A DNA stretch of 64,000 nt from Frondihabitans peucedani (GTDB lineage Bacteria; Actinomycetota; Actinomycetes; Actinomycetales; Microbacteriaceae). The notes beneath the pieces were generated by a model, which saw nothing but the letters and a program-made list of their open reading frames with translations, did not search any database and was not told where the DNA came from. Made by a program: the position numbers and the translations under genes. The stretch spans positions 310,001-374,000 of the forward strand of contig NZ_BAABAU010000003.1 of NCBI RefSeq assembly GCF_039537585.1. The letters are read 5' to 3'. Positions 60,599 to 64,000 of this stretch are shown here, in pieces (position 1 is the stretch's first letter; the number at the start of each line of letters is the position of its first letter).

Positions 60599-62341
60599 AT
60601 GCCCATCACCGCCCACCGCTCGACCAGCGTCAATCCCGCCCACTCGCACGGAGGAGGTGTGCGCGGCGACGCCGTGCCGCACCGGTCCGCGCAGTTCACC
60701 GGCCGCTTCGGCCGCCTGTTCCGCGACCTGCCGCCGGCCGACTGGCCGGACGCGGCCCTCCGCGCACTGGGCCTCGCGATGACGGCCGCGCCCGAGACCG
60801 ATCCTGCCGATCCGACGATGCCGGCCGCAGCTCCCGAGACCGACGAGATCCTGCAGGACGACGAGGAGAACTCCGGCATCCCCGCCGGCTACACGTACTT
60901 CGGCCAGTTCGTCGACCACGACATCACCTTCGATCCTGCGTCGACCCTCATGAAGCTGAACGACCCGGAGGCGCTGGTCGACTTCCGGACCCCGAGGCTC
61001 GATCTCGACAGCCTCTACGGTCGCGGGCCCGACGACCAGCCGTACCTGTTCGTCGGCAAGAAGTTCCGGCTCGGACGCCCGCTCACGGAGGGGGTCGGCT
61101 CGGGGCCCTCGCACGCTCGCGGCCACGCCGTGAATCTCCGCGACCTGCCCCGGTACGAGGACGTCGAAGACCCCTCGCTCCCCAAGCGCGCGCTGATCGG
61201 CGACAAGCGCAACGACGAGAACGTCATCGTGTCGCAGCTGCAGGCGTCGTTCCTGCAGTTCCACAACCGGCTGGTCGACGTGCACCCGGAGTCGACCTTC
61301 GCCGAGATCCAGCAGCTCGTGCGCTGGCACTACCAGTGGCTGGTGCTCAACGACTTCCTGGTGCGGATCTGCGGACGCGAGATCGTCGACGAGCTCCTGC
61401 CGCACCGCCTCGAGCGGAAGCCCGCTGAGCAGAAGCGGCCCCGGCTGTCGTACTACCACTGGCGGAACGACCCGTTCATGCCGATCGAGTTCTCGGTCGC
61501 CGCCTACCGCTTCGGGCACTCGATGGTCCGGCCCGTGTACCGGCTGAACACCGTCCTCGACGGCGGGGCGGATCCGCTCGCGGCGACCGAGCACGAGCGC
61601 GAGATCGGCCTCGCCGGGCGGTTCTTCATCTTCGCCGGCGTCACGACCCGCGGCCTCGACGGGTTCGACGCCTTCCCCTCCCCCTGGGCCGTCGACTGGA
61701 GCCTCTTCTTCGACATCCCGGGCATCGCTACGGTGGGCGGAACCCAGCGGGTACAGCCGTCGTACAAGATCGACACCGTCCTCACCGACCCGCTCGGCTT
61801 CCTGCCGGAGTTCTCCACCCGCCGGCCGCCGGCCGCTGCGCCGATGACGGTCGAGCGCCTGCACGCCGAGCCCGTGGACGCGCAGGCGGATCCTGCGAAC
61901 CTCGCCGTCCGGAACCTCCTCCGCGGCAAGAACCTCCGCCTGCCGAGCGGACAGGCCGTGGCCGACGCGCTCGGCATCCCGAGGATCCCCGACGACCAGC
62001 TCGTCGTCGGCAAGGCCACGCTCGGCGCCTCGTCCGACGATCCGGTCTTGCTGACCGACCTCGACCCGTCGTTCGCCGGCAACGCACCCCTCTGGTACTA
62101 CGTGCTCGCCGAGGCGCAGGTCGACTGGCTGAAGCGGGCCAAGGCTGCCGGGAGCCGCCGCGATGCCGAGCCGGTGCGGCTCGGACCGGTCGGACGCAGG
62201 ATCGTCGCCGAGACCCTCGTCGGACTGGTCGCGGGCGACGGCATGTCGTACCTCAACCAGTCGCCGAACTTCGAGCCCGTCGTCGACGGCCGGCGCCTCG
62301 ACACGGTCGGCGCCCTCCTCGCGTTCGCGGTGCGACCGTGA
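60599..62341 (+). CDS. Animal-type heme peroxidase family protein
   Basis: 580 residues from ATG 60599. The distal heme-His motif is FGQFVDHDITFDPAS, followed by the conserved RTPRLDLDSLYGRGP and DKRNDENVIVSQLQASFLQFHNRLVD; the proximal His is in YRFGHSMVRPVYRL. These are the diagnostic motifs of the animal heme peroxidase/cyclooxygenase superfamily, here in a bacterial single-domain form without signal peptide. Substrate unknown. Start of the next gene overlaps as GTGA. Confidence 0.9.
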   Translation: MPITAHRSTSVNPAHSHGGGVRGDAVPHRSAQFTGRFGRLFRDLPPADWPDAALRALGLAMTAAPETDPADPTMPAAAPETDEILQDDEENSGIPAGYTYFGQFVDHDITFDPASTLMKLNDPEALVDFRTPRLDLDSLYGRGPDDQPYLFVGKKFRLGRPLTEGVGSGPSHARGHAVNLRDLPRYEDVEDPSLPKRALIGDKRNDENVIVSQLQASFLQFHNRLVDVHPESTFAEIQQLVRWHYQWLVLNDFLVRICGREIVDELLPHRLERKPAEQKRPRLSYYHWRNDPFMPIEFSVAAYRFGHSMVRPVYRLNTVLDGGADPLAATEHEREIGLAGRFFIFAGVTTRGLDGFDAFPSPWAVDWSLFFDIPGIATVGGTQRVQPSYKIDTVLTDPLGFLPEFSTRRPPAAAPMTVERLHAEPVDAQADPANLAVRNLLRGKNLRLPSGQAVADALGIPRIPDDQLVVGKATLGASSDDPVLLTDLDPSFAGNAPLWYYVLAEAQVDWLKRAKAAGSRRDAEPVRLGPVGRRIVAETLVGLVAGDGMSYLNQSPNFEPVVDGRRLDTVGALLAFAVRP

Positions 62342-63441
62342 CGCTCACCGACGGGACGCAGGATGCCACGGGCCACCTCCCCGACATCGAGCGGCAGGCC
62401 CTGACGCGCGGTGCCGACCTCGTGCTCGAGGGCGGCGGCGTGAAGGGCATCGGGCTCGCCGGCGCCGTCATCACCCTCGCCGACGCCGGGTACGTGTTCC
62501 CGCGCGTGGGCGGGACCTCGGCCGGGGCGATCGTCGCCTGCCTCGTGGCCGCGTACCAGACCCGCAAGGTGCCCCTGTCGCAGATCCGGCGCGACATGGA
62601 GGAGCTCGACTACACCCGCTTCCGCGACCAGAGCCGGTTCCAGCGCACCTTCGGGCACGTCGGCCGGGCGGCGTCGCTGCTCGCCCACCAGGGCGTCTAC
62701 CGGACCGACTACCTCGCCTCCTGGCTCGCCGGCAAGCTCGACCCGCTCGGCATCCGGACCTTCCGCGACCTCAGGATCGACGGCGACACCGGCACCGGCC
62801 TCCCGCCCGAGCGCCGCTACCGGCTCGTCGTCCACACCTCCGACCTCTCCCGGAAGTGCCTGGTGCGGCTGCCGTGGGACCTCCCGAAGTACCTCCTGCC
62901 GGAGACGGCCAGCGAGGAGTCGAGGCTCGCCGCCATCGACGGCTACCGGGTCGTCGACGCGGTGCGCGCGTCGATGTCGATCCCCTGGTTCTTCCGCCCC
63001 TTCACGCAGTCGTCCGACGCCGGGAGCTGCACCTGGGTCGACGGCGGGCTGCTGCAGAACTTCCCGATCACGGTGTTCAACCGCAACGACGGCAGGCTCG
63101 ACCGCTGGCCCACCTTCGGCGTCAAGCTGTCGGGACGGCCCCGGCCGACTCAGAAGGAGCGGGCGGTGCTCGGGAACATCGCCGAGCTCAGAGCGGTCGC
63201 CGCGACAGCCCTCGGGCAGTGGAACCGCTACTCGCTCTCCGACTCGGGTGTCGACGACCGCACCGTCTGGGTCGACACCGACGACGTCTCCGCGACCGAC
63301 TTCGGCATCTCGAGAGACGTCCAGGAGCGGCTCTACGCGAACGGCGTCGACGCGGCCCGGACCTTCATCACCCAGTGGGAGGAGGCGAAGAGGCGGAAGG
63401 ACGCGGCGGTGCTCGCCGAGGCTCGGGCGAGGCTCGGGTAG
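62338..63441 (+). CDS. Patatin-like phospholipase
   Basis: 367 residues from GTG 62338, overlapping the peroxidase stop by four bases. Oxyanion motif GGGVKGIGL (about 32-40), nucleophile S61 in GGTSAGAI, and the catalytic Asp in WVDGGLLQNFP. It should hydrolyse acyl esters of phospholipids, releasing fatty acids. Cytosolic (no signal). Coupled expression with the heme peroxidase suggests consecutive steps, for example release and oxygenation of fatty acids. Confidence 0.9.
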   Translation: MTLTDGTQDATGHLPDIERQALTRGADLVLEGGGVKGIGLAGAVITLADAGYVFPRVGGTSAGAIVACLVAAYQTRKVPLSQIRRDMEELDYTRFRDQSRFQRTFGHVGRAASLLAHQGVYRTDYLASWLAGKLDPLGIRTFRDLRIDGDTGTGLPPERRYRLVVHTSDLSRKCLVRLPWDLPKYLLPETASEESRLAAIDGYRVVDAVRASMSIPWFFRPFTQSSDAGSCTWVDGGLLQNFPITVFNRNDGRLDRWPTFGVKLSGRPRPTQKERAVLGNIAELRAVAATALGQWNRYSLSDSGVDDRTVWVDTDDVSATDFGISRDVQERLYANGVDAARTFITQWEEAKRRKDAAVLAEARARLG

Positions 63442-63529
63442 TCCTGCCCGGTCGCGGTCGCGCTGTCGGCGCCGCCGCGGCCCCGGTGTCGGCCGCACCC
63501 CCTGCTGCGGTCGGTGCCGACCCGGCATG

Positions 63530-63564
63530 CTTCGTGTATCGTTCTAGATGTTACGTACACGAAG
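63530..63564. promoter_or_regulatory. Perfect 9-bp inverted repeat upstream of small membrane protein
   Basis: CTTCGTGTA (63530-63538) and TACACGAAG (63556-63564) flank a 17-base AT-rich spacer (TCGTTCTAGATGTTACG). The arms end 13 bases before the ATG at 63578, so it is more likely an operator or a leader hairpin than a terminator. Confidence 0.55.
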
Positions 63565-63577
63565 AAGTGGAGACGCA

Positions 63578-63901
63578 ATGTTTTCGAAGAGAATCGCCTG
63601 CCTGCTCGTGAGCAGCGCCGTCTGCTCCGGCCTCCTGCTTTGGGCGCGCGCACTCGTGCCGACGGCCCTGACGGGGCTCGCCGTGCTGCTGTTCGTCAGA
63701 GTCGACCAGACCCTCGGGCTCGGCGTCGCGCTCCTCGCGGTGTACAGCGCTTTCGGTCATGTCGAGACAGCGCGGCCACGGGTGCTCGTCGATGAGAGGG
63801 AGTTCGAAGCTGCCGCGTTCCGGAGGTATCGGCACGCGCATCCTGAGCAGACCTTCACGGAGGCGCTGGCGAGCGCCGGCGACGAGGTGCGACGCCACTG
63901 A
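63578..63901 (+). CDS. Small membrane protein, unknown function
   Basis: 107 residues from ATG 63578 (GTGGAGA upstream). Two or three hydrophobic segments (about 6-24 and 29-57) are followed by a soluble basic tail with VETARPRVLVDEREFEAAAFRRY and THR/GLU-rich helix. I do not recognise the family. Preceded by the inverted repeat at 63530. Confidence 0.55.
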   Translation: MFSKRIACLLVSSAVCSGLLLWARALVPTALTGLAVLLFVRVDQTLGLGVALLAVYSAFGHVETARPRVLVDEREFEAAAFRRYRHAHPEQTFTEALASAGDEVRRH

Positions 63902-63926
63902 CGGCCGGCGTGGGTAGGCTTGAGGA

Positions 63927-64000
63927 GTGAAGCCGCTGACCGAGGACGACATCCGCTCGTCGTTCGTGAACGCCCTTCCGGGCGACCTCGACCGCCTGCC
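63927..64000 (+). CDS. FBP-domain protein (5' end only)
   Basis: Only 24 residues are visible from GTG 63927: MKPLTEDDIRSSFVNALPGD. This is the characteristic start of actinobacterial FBP proteins (EF-G-binding/treble-clef zinc-finger type), which act on ribosomes in fusidic acid resistance in other bacteria. Truncated by the window. Confidence 0.65.
   Translation, partial: MKPLTEDDIRSSFVNALPGDLDRL

Noticed and set aside
1-64000. tRNA, rRNA or origin sequences
   Set aside because: No cloverleaf-like, rRNA-like or DnaA-box cluster was noticed in any intergenic gap; a covariance search would be needed to exclude small RNAs.

Overview
The window is a high-G+C actinobacterial chromosome segment, most likely from the family Microbacteriaceae. 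Supporting features are a mycothiol-type deacetylase (MshB), a 7Fe-4S/4Fe-4S ferredoxin, DapC/DapD/DapE lysine genes in actinobacterial order, many GTG starts and ATGA/GTGA start-stop overlaps. Nothing looks like a prophage or insertion sequence, and I saw no rRNA, tRNA or CRISPR array.

1-31 kb is mostly housekeeping. It holds a stress-protein fragment; an MgtE-N/CBS protein, DUF1003 and Mrp operon; a LysR regulator with a divergent micro-ORF; TatB and an O-methyltransferase; DUF3117; a PIG-V-like mannosyltransferase; the lysine/DAP genes (dapE, dapD, dapC) around citrate synthase and ferredoxin; mshB; an efeUOB iron-uptake operon behind a DtxR/IdeR-like iron box; typA; an oligopeptide ABC operon; a CPBP protease; and the glycine cleavage operon gcvT-gcvH-gcvP behind a tandem glycine riboswitch.

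31-42 kb is the accessory region of most interest. On the minus strand an ESX/type VII-associated cluster runs SseB-like protein, DUF6177-like protein, a small protein, a WXG100-like protein, then an 801-residue polymorphic toxin with a C-terminal ADP-ribosyltransferase domain. Its stop codon overlaps the first gene of a lower-G+C array of about ten small genes that fall into three recurring families (called A, B and C here). I read this as a cognate immunity gene followed by an archive of orphan immunity genes, one of which is frameshifted. The secretion ATPase and channel are not in the window.

42-60 kb is a complete non-phosphorylating L-fucose utilisation island. It has an ABC importer without its own ATPase, two leaderless GH29 alpha-L-fucosidases, L-fucose dehydrogenase, L-fuconolactonase, L-fuconate dehydratase, an SDR for 2-keto-3-deoxy-L-fuconate, a fumarylacetoacetase-fold hydrolase, a GntR/FCD regulator, and extra oxidoreductases and a leaderless solute-binding protein. 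A shared short palindromic motif (core ATCAGATGATT) lies in four promoter regions and probably defines the regulon. A hipBA module with strong palindromic operators is inserted in the middle.

60-64 kb holds a bacterial animal-type heme peroxidase translationally coupled to a patatin-like phospholipase, a small membrane protein behind a perfect inverted repeat, and the start of an FBP-domain gene.

Across the whole window the octamer GATCCTGC/GCAGGATC recurs far more often than expected, and it overrides normal codon choice where Asp-Pro-Ala is encoded.
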